DNA of 64,000 bases, from NCBI RefSeq assembly GCF_019703515.2, contig NC_059368.1, positions 35,614,735-35,678,734 of the forward strand. The letters are read 5' to 3'. Below, piece after piece: positions 37,501 through 51,300 of the stretch. This DNA is from Myxocyprinus asiaticus. Lineage: Eukaryota > Chordata > Actinopteri > Cypriniformes > Catostomidae. The translations under genes and the position numbers were made by a program. The notes beneath the pieces were generated by a model, which was given only the letters and a program-made list of their open reading frames with translations, did not search any database and was not told the origin of the DNA. How positions within the stretch are numbered: position 1 is the stretch's first letter; every line of letters begins with the position of its first letter.

Positions 37501-40500
37501 TGTCATTGAATGTCTCATAATTTCTTTTAATTAAATATTACCTTATCGTTTACGAATATCAGAGACCCCAGTTATTGAACTCATTTAAATTCACCAAGAA
37601 AATGCTTAGACCTAAACATAAACGAGTCCTTTTATTACTTTCTGCTATCAAAGCAACTGCAAGATTTTTTCTCTCTTCCAAAAACATGTTTTCAATGTTT
37701 ATTGTGCACACCTCCCGCTTTTTTACGTGGCAAACTCGTAAAATCGCCCCTCTGTGACACTTTCTGCAACTCTTGTCATGTGGAGGGCAATGCGCGTTGA
37801 CGCCTCGACTTAACTCATGTGAAATGCGCTTTATAATGACGAAAGAACATTATTGAAACTCAAAATTATTATTATTTGTCTATTATTGTGGTCTTTTCTG
37901 ATAAAAGACATGCTCAGCAGTTTAAATAGGCTACTGCAGGAAAATGATACTGTAGATCTGCTTTGTGTTTATAATTCTTATACTGAAGTCAGAAGATTTG
38001 TAGCCATGCAAGTTTTAATAAAGGTGAAGGTAAGGACGTTATTGAAACTCACTATTATTAGACTATTATTGTTGTCTTTTTGGATGAAAAATAATGCTCA
38101 GACTGAAGGAAGACTATAGATCTGCTTTGTTCTTTTATTGCTTAAACATTATAAAGTCTCTTGGTAGATTTCGGTCATGAACGACTCAAAATGATTCACT
38201 GACTCACTCATAGCACATAAGATGCTCATTTGTCGCCACCTAGTGACGTTTCCAGAAGGGGTCACTGAACTAATCAGTTAATAAAATTGAACAAATTTGT
38301 GAAACAGAAGCAAGCCTCACCAAAATACTCTTTATTTTGCAGTTAATTCTGCACAATTGTGAACTTGAATAAACTTGAATCACTAAAATAGCTGGAATTG
38401 GTGCTTTTAGTTATTCTTTTAAAAAGAAATATCCCCAGAAAAAAATGTTCATGGACCAGTGATTGTCTTACCTTTTTCGCCCCTCATGAGTTTGCATCCC
38501 TGTAATTTGTTGTGGCATTGCAAGAACAAATCTACAAATTAGACATTACCCATTTAGCGCTTTTGCCACCTGTGACCTCACACAGCGTAGCTTACCTATG
38601 TGACTTGGTTTTTTGTTTGTTTGTTTGTTTTTTGCATAGCCGAATTTCAAACATTACAAGTAAACACGCTACTAAGACGGACAGAAAACATGGACAAGTT
38701 CTTGAAAAGGAAAAATATTGACGATGGTTAGCCTATGTGGGATAGTGGTGTGCCGTAGAATTTTTTAGTCATAAAAAGTGTGCTGTGGCAGAAAAAAGGT
38801 TGGGAAACACTGAAGTAGATCATGTTCTCAGCTCTCAACCTTTTAATTTATTCAGCTTTTATCCTACTTTCTCTTTCTCTCTCTCTCTCTCTTTCCTCAG
38901 TATCTCCTGAACTGCTAGGCATCCTGTCCTCCATTGCTGTCTTCATGGGCATGATCGCTTTCTTTTTTCTTTACCTCAGCAGCAAGCTGTCAGTGGAGAG
39001 CCCAAGCAGTGATCTGTCTAGTTTTGAAGGTTTTAACAAGGGTTTGCAAGGTAAATATGGGGATTTCATTGAATCTTGTGCACTATTGATGCAGTAATTA
39101 ATGTATATGGCTGTGTCTCAAATCCTAGTGAGTCTTCCTTTGAAGGGGCTGACTGCACGCCACTGGTGCTTATTAGACTTATAAATGGTTAGCTTAGCAA
39201 CATGCTAACATCAGAATCACCTGTGAGCTAGGCAAGTGATTTTTGTGTTTCATGAGAATCACTAGTAAAGTGGCTGTTAACAAAGATTTTGCAGATAAAG
39301 AACATTTAAAGTAAGTTACTATTAAGCTTTCATTGTAGTTAGAATGCTATTTATGTTACGGTTGCCAATTTTACGGGATATTTCACCATCCGACCGGAAG
39401 TGTCTCGTGGCTACATTACTGCCAAAATTTGGGACATCACAGCTAATATTGGGACAGTTGGCAACCCTAGTTTACCCTTACCAAAAATCTAAACTAGCAG
39501 CAAATTTGCCGCTCATTATTTTCACATGCAAATGAGCTTTTGATTCGGTGCAAAGGTTTGCCAGATGTTTGCAGCTCTTCGCCGGTTGTGATGAAATTCC
39601 GGCAAGCCTTTGGCAACAATAGACAATTTGCCTCAAGTTTGCCGCAAAACTCATTTGCATGTGAAAATTATCAGTGGCGAATTTGCGGCAAATTTGCCAT
39701 GAACTCTTGATTTTCGTAAGGGTATGTAGATATTTAGGTCGTACACACCAAGTCAACTAACTAGGTTTTGAAGCACGGCCTCTATTTTTGTGCCTGCAGT
39801 ACGTTTTATCCAATTTTCGTGAGAGCGCTAAATCTAAGTGCAATTTTCATGCAGGGGCAACACATAACTGAGGGTGGGTGGGAGTGCTTACACCATCTGT
39901 GGGTGTATATGTGCAAACTGTAGGTGTATTTATGGGAGGTCAATGAAAATGAAGCTTGCGCAACTGATTTGCTCTTTTTTGTGAGAAATAAGTCATTGTG
40001 CTTTAGACGTCTGAGAACCATTTTATTCTCAGTGCAAAGTCTGAACTTATTCACAGTTTGGGGATTCCACCAGGTGCTATCAAATTTTCACACTCTAGAA
40101 TTACAATGGCACTTAAAATGATGTCCCTGACAATCACTGTTAATACTAGCCATGATTTGTGTGGCAGTAGATCAGTTAGATTAATTATACGTACATATTT
40201 ATCTATAATTTAAAGGAGTCTTTACCCAATTAATCATGACAAGCACCACGTTTTCCATGCTTATTTAAGGAGCGTGTCACTGTCAGAGAAATATGCCTGA
40301 CATTCAACAAGGATGCAGTTAATGCATATAGCCATTTAACTTCCAAATTCTTATGAATCGCTGTCTTCATTTATATCTACATTGCTTGACAGGGAATGGA
40401 GTATATAATAGGACGCTGACAGCGTAATAACCAGAGAAGGACCTCAGAATTAAGTTGCTCTCAATCAAACCCATTCGCACTTTGTGCACGCTATTTCACC

Positions 40501-43500
40501 AACCCACTAACACCTTAGACTAAGCACATGATTTTACGAAAGTACCAAAACTTCATGGACTTGCCCAATGACTTTGTGCATATGATGTATCGCATAGCGC
40601 AGCGATTAAGATATATAAAATATGTCATTTGTGCAATAGGATATGCTCAACAAAATGTGATGTGAATAAAAAAATCCTTAATTTTAACGTGAGACCTGAC
40701 TCTTTAACAGAATTTGCGGTCAGTTAGCCAACACACCAAAGGCACAAAGCAATGGCATTCTTCAAGAGCTTCCAACAGAGCCTCCCATCAGTCAGTTCCC
40801 TCCTGGACTCTGTCTCAAACACTGTCTCTACTGCCGTAGATGATTTGTCCACAGCTGTGAGTGATGTCACCTACACAGTTAGCGACCAACTAACAGAGCA
40901 GGTCAATACAATCATCAACAAAGTGCAGACTGAAGAGGATGATAAATCCAGGAAAGATGAGGCTGAAGGTGATGAAGTCCAAAAAAAGAGGAGAAACAGC
41001 AAGCTGAAGCGTCAGGAGACAGAAGCGTATGACCAAGGCACTGACAGAGAAGGTCGAAAGAGCCGAAAGTCAAAGAAGAACTCGATGTGGACTATGGAAA
41101 TAGATGAAGAGGAATTACAAAAAGAGAAAGAAAGGCAAGAGGAAGCCAGAAGAAGTGAGGAGGAGGAGTGGGAGTGGTGTTACGCCCCCTCTAAAGGTTG
41201 GTATCGTAAAAAGAAGGACCCAAACCAACCACAAAGTGCATCTCAGTCCTCAGACAACCAGAAAGGCAATGGTGACCAAGCATCAAAAGAGGCAGAGCCT
41301 GTTACTCAGGAAGAGAAGCACAAGAATGAAGGTGACAACCACAATGGAAGTGTTAATGGGATGCACCCAAGTAATGGTCAGGAAGTGCAGGACTCTCACG
41401 AAATGTCTGGTGGTCCAGATACATCAAAAGCAGAGTATGAAAATAATGGAGAGTACATCAGTGTAGATGAAGATGACACTCGAGCTACTGGCAGGAGAAA
41501 TAATGGAAACAAAGATGATGAAGACAAAGCATCATATGAGGAAGATCAAGGATCAAAGTCTTCACCTAAAAAAGATGAAGAAGATGATGGGTGCTCATCA
41601 AGAGCCAAACTAAAGAAGAAGAAATGGAAAGTTGACAGTAATGAAGATCAGGAGGACACTCAGGAAAAGGACTCAAAGTCAAAATCAAAAGCAAAGAAGG
41701 GCAAAGAAGGTAAAGGTGAGACTGTGTGCTGGACTTGCTGTGCTGTTCTGGAGGGCTTTCTTTGGTTTCATTGATCCTTCGGTTCCACTTTCAATCAAAA
41801 TTGAAACCTCAGACCACAAATAGACAGTTTCTTCTCTTTACATTTCATAACTTCCTCCCTCAATAATACTTGCTGTGTTACTCCTGACTAATGTTTAATT
41901 GTTTTAAAGATTAAATGTGTCATTTTCTCAATTGTTAAAATACTTTTCTTGACTTCTTATCCCAGTTTAATGTTCAGAGACAATTAAAAGTAAGTCATTT
42001 GTAGGTTGACTTCCCAAAGAATGTAAAATATTTAAAAAATATTGCTTTTATTGTTTGTGCGGCCTGACATGTCAGTGGCGTGAGGTTGGGACAGGACCAT
42101 CTGTTTGTCCAAAAAAATTTTTGCCAGTGTTATCAAGGAACTTTTTTAGGAAACAACTATTATTTTTCCAATTCCATGTTGTGAAATTGGCACACTTCAC
42201 TTTTAAGATCTACAAACTATAAGTTTTGTCAACATTACGTAACTACATTAGTTAACAATGTAAAAATGAACAATACGTTTACAGCATTTATGAATCTTGG
42301 ATAATAAGAATTTCAGCATATACTAATGAACTGTGTATTTGTAAAATTGAAAAGTGAATATGTTTACATTATAAAATACATTATGAACAAACAATGAACA
42401 ATTGTATTGTTATAAAATAACATCAACCAAGATTAAGAAATGCTGTAAGAATATATTGTCAATTGATAGTTCATGATATCTAATGCATTTTCTAAGGTTA
42501 ACAATTAGAACCTTATTGTAATGTATTAGCATTCTTTTTTTTTCTTTTTTTTAATACGTTAATCTGCTCTTTCTTTTGTTAGATGATGGTTGTCTAGAGA
42601 GAGGATCATCTGAGAGTGAGGATGATGCACCAAAAAGACGAAAAGACTCATCCTCCCAACAGCAGAGAAGCGGGTGGAGAAACAGAGATGCTGAGAAGGA
42701 GGATTGCAGCAGTGAGGCCTCAGCCGATCAGGGTGAGAAAGAAGTACTTAACACACTTTACACGTTCTGCCAGTCATAAGGAATTATCTTAGTATTATTG
42801 ATAAAATACTGATTATAACTCTTACACCCTGTCTACACTGGACACGAGTGTCGTGTCAAAAGCAAATAGATCCTACTATAAAAATTGAAGCCGTCTATGC
42901 TAAATGATATTTCTGGTCACAGGTCTATTAATTTAATATTTTGTTTCTAACCACATTAAGATGCAGTTTTAGCAACGATAACATTACAATAATAAATATA
43001 CAGTATAATTAGTAAATGTTAGGGATGGGCATTATCAAGTAATTTTGTATTCTAGTAATCTAACCCAGAAAAAACAAGTAATCGATTAATCGTAAATTAA
43101 TATTTAAATATAAAATATTATGACACGGTTGTGAAAGGTATATTTTGTCTTATTTACTTAAGTCATCAAGAACGATTTCAAAATGAGCTTCAACATACTC
43201 TGCTTTTAGGATAAAGTTAAATGAACAATATGCATTAATAAAAATGTAAGAAAAGAAAAGAAAAAGATTTGCACCCACCTGGAACTTGCCAATACTGATG
43301 CTATTAGGGTAAGGCACATATACACTGATCAGCCACAACATTAAAACCACTGAGAGGTGAAGTGAATAACTTTTATTATCTTGTTACAATGGCACCTGTC
43401 AAGAGGTGGGATATATTAGGCAGCAAGTGAACAGTCAGTTCTTGAATTTCATGTGTTGGAAGCAGGAAAAATGAGCAAACGTAAGGATCTGAGCAACTTT

Positions 43501-46500
43501 GACAAAGGCCAAATTGTGATGGCTAGACAACTGTGTCAGAGCATCTCCAAAACGGCAGGTCTTGTGTGGTGTTCCTGGTATGCAGTGGTTAGTACCTACC
43601 AAAAGTGTACCAAGGAAGGACAACCGGTGAACCAGCGACAGGGTCATGGGCGCCCAAAGCTCCTTGATACGTGTGGGGAGCGAAGGCTAGCCCGTCTGGT
43701 CCGATCCTACAGAAGAGCTTCTGTAGCACAATTTGCTGAAAAACGTAATGCTGGCCATGATAGAAAGGTGTCAGAACGCACAGTGCATCGCAGCTTGATG
43801 CGTATGGGGCTGCGTAGCCGCAGACTGGTCAGTGTGCCCATGCTGACCCCTGTCCACTGCCGAAAGCGCCTACAATGGGCATGTGAGCATCAGACCTGGA
43901 CCATGGAGCAATGGAAGAAGGTGGCCTGGTCTGATGAATCACGTTTTCTTTTAGATCATATGGACGGCCAGGTGCGTGTGCGTCATTTACCTGGGGAAGA
44001 GATGGCAGCAGAATGCACCTGGGAAGAAGGCAGGCAGTGTGATGCTCTGGGCAATGTTCTACTGGGAAACTTTGGGTCCTGGCATTCATGTGGATGTTAC
44101 TTTGACACCACCCACCTACCTAAAGATTGTTTCAGACCACGTACACCCCTTCATGGCAACGGTATTCCCTGATGGCAGTGACCTCTTTCAGCAGAATAAT
44201 GTGCCCTGTCACACTGCAAAAATTGTTCAAGAATGGTTTGAGGAACATTAAAAAGAGTTCAAGGTGTTGACTTGGGCTCCAAATTCCCCAGATCTCAATC
44301 CGATTGAGTAACTATGGGATGTGCTGGACCAACAAGTCCGATCTATGGAGACCCCACCTCGCAACTTACAGGACTTAAAGGATCTGCTGCTAACGTCTTG
44401 GTGCCAGATACCACAGGACACCTTCAGAGGTCTTGTCAGTAGTGGTTCTAGCTTGTATGGCGCACTGGGTGAAACCCGCTTCAACACGCCCCCAAAGTGG
44501 AGGGGGGGGGGTGGAAGGGGAGTGCGGCAAAGTTGTTGATGGGGGGTGCCGCCCATGTTGTCCATGCCTAAATCCGCCACTGGGTCTTGTGGAGTCCATG
44601 CCTGGACGGGTCAGAACTGTTTTGGCAGCACGAGGGGGACCTATACGATATTAGGCAGGTGGTTTTAATGATGATTAAAGGCTGATCGGTGTATAAATTT
44701 GAGTCTACATAAAAGGTATAACATTTTTATTGTTTCACATGTTCTTATTCAGAAAAACAAGTAGTAAAAGTTGGCTTTTTAGAAAATGCGCTCTGGCAGT
44801 GCAGATTCAGAGGGGAAGTACAGTATAATTCAACATTAGAATCCGGTCAGATGTGCAAAGTAAATTCAATTTGCGATATTCGAGTAGTGTTTTTAACAGT
44901 CGAATAGCGTGTGCAGAACGAGTACTCGATTAATCAATTACTCGTGCACGTCCCTGGTAAATGTTTGAGTTGAAAATAAAGTAGGAAACAGGTTAATTTC
45001 CTATGTAATTGTTGCTGAAGTTTACTCGAGCTCACAGGTGATTGGTCTGTGCTTTCTGTACATCATTTAGAATGTGTAGACAGCCTCACACTGGTTGTGT
45101 CAACAGATGCACCTGGTGTAGACAGGGTGTTAATGGAGACACCTTGCAAAGCCTGTATTAGATTGTGACACAGTCACAAAACAATCTGTGCACAAACTAT
45201 TAAAAATTAACTTTGTTCTTACTTTGGAATCCTTTGGAAAGATACACTTGTCATTAAATACATGCAAACTGAAATAATCCAATGTTCCTCTTCTGGTGTT
45301 TTGTAATAATTGGATTTCTCCTACTTCATCTTGATTACTTCACTGTGATGAAAATTCTTCAGTTGTTTTATGATAAACATTGCATTTCTCTCACTATTTA
45401 GTGAAAAAGAAAAAAGGTTCAAATTCCCTTAATGAGCTTCAGCCTCCACCATACCGGGACAAAGACGATCTAAAACGTGGTTCAGGGGACCGCAGTGACT
45501 CGGCAAAGAGCAGTGGCAGTGAGGGCAGTGAGGTCAGCGAGGGCAGTGAAGACCCTGAAGACACAGAGAGTTACCTGAATAAGGACTATGAGGAGGACGC
45601 ACCCAGTGACAGCACAGCTGTTTTGGGCCCGGAGGTGAGCGCCTCCCCCTGCCGTTTCCCCCGATGTGTTCTTCTGTGAGAATCACGACCCCCTGCCCTC
45701 AGACGCTTATATTCACCAATGAAACTAATGAAATCCATGCACAGTGTTGTTATTTCTCAAGAAGAACTGTTTGTTTCAAGTTGACAACTGTCATTGTGAC
45801 AAATATTTGCAAATGTTGTAGACATGGGAATTGTTTTTAATGAACAACTCTGTTGCTTTTTTGAGTCAAAGTATGGTTATTATCCAAAGTAATTCTTTCC
45901 CACGGCCAAATTGATAATCTAAGACACATTTTAATTTCAATCATTCAGTTCTCCTTGCTTTTTTTTTTTTTTTTTTTCTGTCTTTTTGAAATACACAATC
46001 TCCTTTAGACCTCTGTGAACTAATATTTTCAGTTGTTTTCGAATATCATTTCATTGTGACATGAATGAGTCATATTACTGATGTTTTGATTATGAGGAGC
46101 ATGGAGGACAGTTCATGGATTCTCAGGCTGGGGTTTGGTCCATTCTGGCCACATTTGGTAAGTTTGCCTTTGAGTTTGCCTGTGAGTGATTGGTGATTTC
46201 ATGAAACGTTCACCATAATTTCTGCACTACAGGCGGCACCAAACATAATTGCAAAAATAAGCATTGTTTTCAAATATCTTTATGAATACGCCCCGTTTCC
46301 TGTAGATCAAACAAACAAACAGTCCCGCCCCAACTCATTCAATCTCATTAGCTTTTTGAGCTAATGATCTTGTGTAGGACTAGAAGGGTTGCTCAAAACA
46401 AGCAGAAGAATTTATATAGCGCCACAGAGACACAGTGTTTACAATTTTTGAGAGAATTAATGTAAAATACAAATTAATTAAATTAATTCAAAACTTACTT

Positions 46501-48349
46501 ACTTATAGGTGTCTCTACATATTAAGCTGGGATTGGATAAAGTATTTTAACACCCAAAAACATACATATTTCAAATTTAAATGTATTTTAGACTGATTCA
46601 TTAAAAATAATTCTGAATAGTTATGCAGAAAAACGAAATGTTTTTCATTTCGGTTCTGAGCAGAAACTGTGTTTTTTCATTCCTGTTCCAGCATTCCGCT
46701 GCCTCTATTCAATTAGGTAACCGATTAGAACTAAATTAAAGAACAGCTAATAACGTTCTTTTTTTAAATGACAGGTGGGTGATATAGCAGTTGCAGTGTT
46801 ACCAGATCTCATGAAAAAAAGGGACATGGTCAGGGAAAACATGCTCAAAATAAGTGACTTGTCTCAACCAAAATATGTGATAAGCAATAAAAAAAAAATG
46901 TCCCCATTTGGGTGCATTATCAGCATAGAAGTCAAAACCAGCAAAGTATACAGTAGCCTATATAAAATAATGTCTTTTCAGTAAATGTATTCAGAATATT
47001 AAATATATCCCCAAAAATATTTCAAAAATACTGTACACCTAAAATCAGTTAATAGCCAAAATCTCTCCTGCATGCATGCACACACTGCTTGGGTGTGTTT
47101 AGACTAAACGTCATCATGCAGGCCAAATAATTTTATTTGAAACCTTTAAAAATTATTTCATAATTATTTTATTTAAAAAAAAAAATGTATTATTACCGAT
47201 CTGCTTCTCTGAACCCGGCAGCATCAAATCTTTTCAAATCATTTTTGGGGCAACAGGAAGAAGTGTTATTCTGAACATTTGCTGTAATAAACTATTTAGA
47301 CTTTGGTCTCATGAAAAAATTATTGGAACAAAATTATCTGGTTACCAACATTTTAAGATAACGTTTTCACTCCGGAACAATTGAAAGGGACTTGGTTCCC
47401 ATTTTCGGTTAATTTCTGCAAAATAATTTGTTCATTTTCAGTTTTCGTTTCTTGGAACATTTTCAGTCCCTGGTCTTAAAAACACAGCATTCATCGCACG
47501 AGATGCATTGCAACCAGGGCCGTCTCGAGTAAAGTTTGGGTGTCCAATGCGCGGGGCCTAACGGCATCCATCTAGCACGCTTATATAATTTTTTTCTGTG
47601 TTCTATGAAAACTGCCTCTAGTAGTATTTTAATACAGCGTTCTGTCCGCAAAGGCAGAAGAATGTGGCCATTCAGCAACCAAACATGCTGAAATTATTTA
47701 GTTCTAGTATTTTTGAAAAAAATTTAACCGGTTCTGAAAAGAACTGAAACCAGTTCTTGATTCTCAACCCTACTTGTCACCAATACAGGCAACCTCAAGG
47801 AATTTCAGCTGTTCATATTTTACATGCCCATCCATAAATTACAAATTCTGAAAAGTGCCACTCTTCTTTTTCTCGCCTGTCCCCATCCTTTTCTCCAATA
47901 GGACAGTTTAATCCCACCCCTTCCAGAAACGTATGAACCAGAGGCATTGGGAAAATACGGCACGCTGGACGTGGCATTCGAGTATGACCCTGGCGAACAG
48001 CGGCTTGCGGTAACGGTGACCGCCGCCACAGATATTCCAACCCTCAAGAGCACAGGGAACATTTCCTGGCAGGTGCACCTGGTTCTGCTGCCCACCAAGA
48101 AGCAGAGGGCCAAGACAGGTGTGCAGAGAGGACCCTGTCCCGTCTTCACAGAAACCTTCCGCTTCTCGTGTGTAGAACAGGAGGCCCTGGGCGATTACGC
48201 CATTCGATTCCGTCTCTACAGTGTGCGGCGTATGAAGAAGGAGAAGGTTCTAGGGGAGAAGGTGTTCTACCTCACCAAACTCAACCTGCAGGGGAAGCTG
48301 GCTCTTCCTGTCACACTGGAGCCTGGCACTGCTGTTCCGGTGAGCAGAG

Positions 48350-48391
<42 letters not shown>

Positions 48392-51300
48392 TTGTGTGTG
48401 TGGACTAATCAGTGAATTCAGCAACAGTTGGTCGAAAGTTCTCCAGCTGAAATCGGTCTGTGCTTATCGAAATACGAACCATTGCCACCACTGGCCGAAG
48501 CTGGAAGTGTTGTTGACCCTTATTGGGTGAAATCCATAGGGTGAGTTCAACTTTTAGTTGTAAATGGCACTACATTAACACTGAATTACACCTTTTGGAT
48601 GTCTCCTTTTTCTAACACACCTGATTCTACTAATTAGCTAATTAGTAGTGTGCTCCATGAGGGAGACATACAAAATGTGTAGTGTCCTCCAAAGTATTGA
48701 AAAACACTGTGCCTCAGCTTGCTGTACTTGGCTGACAAAAGTGGAACCTGACGTGGACTTCTGCTGTTGTAGCCCATCCGCCTCAAGGTTCGACGTGTTG
48801 TGCATTCTGAGATGCTATTCTGCTCACTACAAAGGGTAGTACAGAGGGGTTATCTGAGTTACCGTAGCCTTTCTGTCAGATCGAACCAGGCTGGCCATTC
48901 TTCGTTGACCTCTCTCATCAATAAGGCATTTCCGTCCAAAGAACTGCCGTTCACTGGATGTTTTTTGGCACAGTTCTGAGTAAACTCTAGAGACTGTTGT
49001 GCATGAAAATCCCAGGAGATCAGCGGTTACAGAAATACTCAAACCAGCCCATCTGGCACCAACAATCATGCCACGGTCGAAATCACTGAGAGATAATTTT
49101 TCCCCTTTCTGATGGTTGATGTGAACATTAACTGAAGCTCCTGACCTGTATCTGCTTGATTTTATGCTTTGCTCTGCTGCCAAATGATTGGTTGATCAGA
49201 TAATCGCATGAATAAGTAGGTGTACAGGTGTACCTAATAAAGTGGTCACTGAGTGTATATACAGTACATAAACATATACATAATGTACAGTATATACTAC
49301 AAAAGCATTTAAGAATGCACTTTTATCTGTAATCTTTAAACATTTTAATGCTGTCCTAATTTACTAACCCTCATGTTACCTTCATGAGAAACATACTGTA
49401 CATTGAGTCAGGTATGTCAAAAGCTTTCATTTGTACCATATTAGTAATCAGTAATGTCACTGTTCTGCAGGACTGTGGGTCAATAGTGAGTGTCTCTCAT
49501 AGTGCAGGAGCTCTATCGTACCGCTCCATTGGTGAATCCTCCACACCAGAACTCCTGCTGGGTCTCCTCTACAACTCCACCACAGGCAGACTCTCCGCCG
49601 AGGTTATTAAGGGCTCCCATTTTAAAAACTCTGCCACAGATAAACTGCCCAGTAAGAGCTCCACCAGTCCTACCTTAAAGGAGACCTATTATGCCCCTTT
49701 TTACAAGATGTAATACAAGTCTCAGGTGTCCCCAGAATGTGTCTGTGAAGTTTCAGCTCAAAATACCCCACGGATCATTTATTATACCATGATGTAAATG
49801 CCTCTTTTTGGGTGGAATCAAAAACACACTGTTTTCATGTGTGTCTCTTTAAATGCAAATGAGCTGCTACTCCCCGCCCCCTTTCCGGAAGAGGGCTGTG
49901 CCTTTACAGCTCGTGCTTCGGATACTATAGCAACAACAAATCAGAACCAATATGACTGACACCGTAAATACCGGAGTTCAGTCATATATGTATGAGCAAC
50001 CGTAAACGACGCAAAACATAGGCATTTTGAGTTTGTGATAGTGCTTCTTATGTAGAAAATCAATTCCTGCCCTCCATCTGCATTTCACGCCACAGCAACA
50101 CAGTGACGTGACGTCATGTGCAAACAAGCTAATATGACATAGCTCTGGTCTCCGTGAATACAGTCAGAGACAATGGTAACTTTAGCTGCATTAGCCGTGG
50201 AACCAGCTAACAAGCACATTCGGAAAGGCGATTTGCAAACATTCACAAAATATAAAGTGCGATACTTACATCTTCAGGATATAAAGCTGGAACACGAACA
50301 GTTAGTACTGATCCATGCTTGAGAGTCAAATTTTTTGAAAATCCTGCTTTATATTGACCCTCATTCACAAAGCAGTCCGGTGTAAAATGATTTGCACAAA
50401 CATACACGAATTTTGGTATGTTTTGGGGCACGTTTTCTTCAAAAACAAAACTTGTCCACTGCGTCTTCAGTGGTTCCGATGCCGGGAGTACATGAAGAAT
50501 CTTATGTTCACTTTTACAGCCAACAACCGAACACTTATGACGCTTACGAAGTTGAGATATTATTCTTCTCACCGTAGCTGCTCCAGTGCGGAAAAACATG
50601 GCAGACTGTGTGTTGATCACTCAGGGGAGGATCTATGATAATAGGGTGGAGTCATGGGAATGGCCTGCTCTAAAGTGACGTCACTTTAGAGCGGATACGA
50701 AAACCAGTCATTCTGAGACACTGTTTTTGATTAATAGAAATATAAGAAAGAGGAGTGGGTGGACTTTTAACATTGTAGGGTGGTTGTGTACACACACTGC
50801 TGACTCACATTTATGTTCAAACACCATGTAAAAGTGAATTTTGCATAATAGGTCCCCTTTAAAACCTTTTTCATGCATGTGTGTTTTCCTTTTTCTGTGT
50901 TCAGCTTGTAATTGAACTGCTCTCTTTTTATCTTCCACTTTATTATATTGCTTTTTCTCTGTGTCTGTCCTGTAGTTGGCCTGTTTTGTTGTATAAAACA
51001 CTTCATTAGTGGGCAACTGTATTTCATGAGAGGTAAGTCATTACATAGATGTAAAACTGCCTACTTGAAAAGACTTCATCTTTACCTGCTTTACTTAACC
51101 TACTATACATTTTACTTCCATTGTGCTTTATATTATAGGGTCTTATACAGTATTTGTGAGATAAATGGATATATATTCTGTACAGTAGGATCCAAAAGTC
51201 TGAGACCACTAGTGCAAATGCTTCTTTTTTTAGTTCCCCCTTTTGATTTAAAGGAATATTCCGGGTTCAATACAAGTTAAGCTCAATCGACAGCATTTGT

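Larger units (their letters stand above)
43323..44691 (+). mobile_element. Tc1/mariner-like element, near full length
   Basis: CACTGATCAGCC...ACATTAAAACCACTG at the left is inverted at the right (GGTGGTTTTAATG...GGCTGATCGGTG). TA at both sides. It carries one transposase gene with a frameshift and a small nested insertion near 44470-44575. Confidence 0.9.
43021..44957. mobile_element. hAT-like element hosting a Tc1 element, intron 4
   Basis: AGGGATGGGCATTATC (left) and CACGTCCCTGG (right) are inverted ends with a perfect 8-bp duplication TAAATGTT (43013-43020, 44958-44965). Subterminal GATTAATCG/CGATTAATC repeats. Its own remaining sequence is non-coding. Confidence 0.85.

Noticed and set aside
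38512..38721. 69-codon frame before exon 3
   Set aside because: Inside the hAT element, no splice sites in the right phase.
44248..44654. 110-codon minus-strand and 72/73-codon plus-strand frames
   Set aside because: Cover the Tc1 end and the G-rich insertion; low-complexity artefacts.
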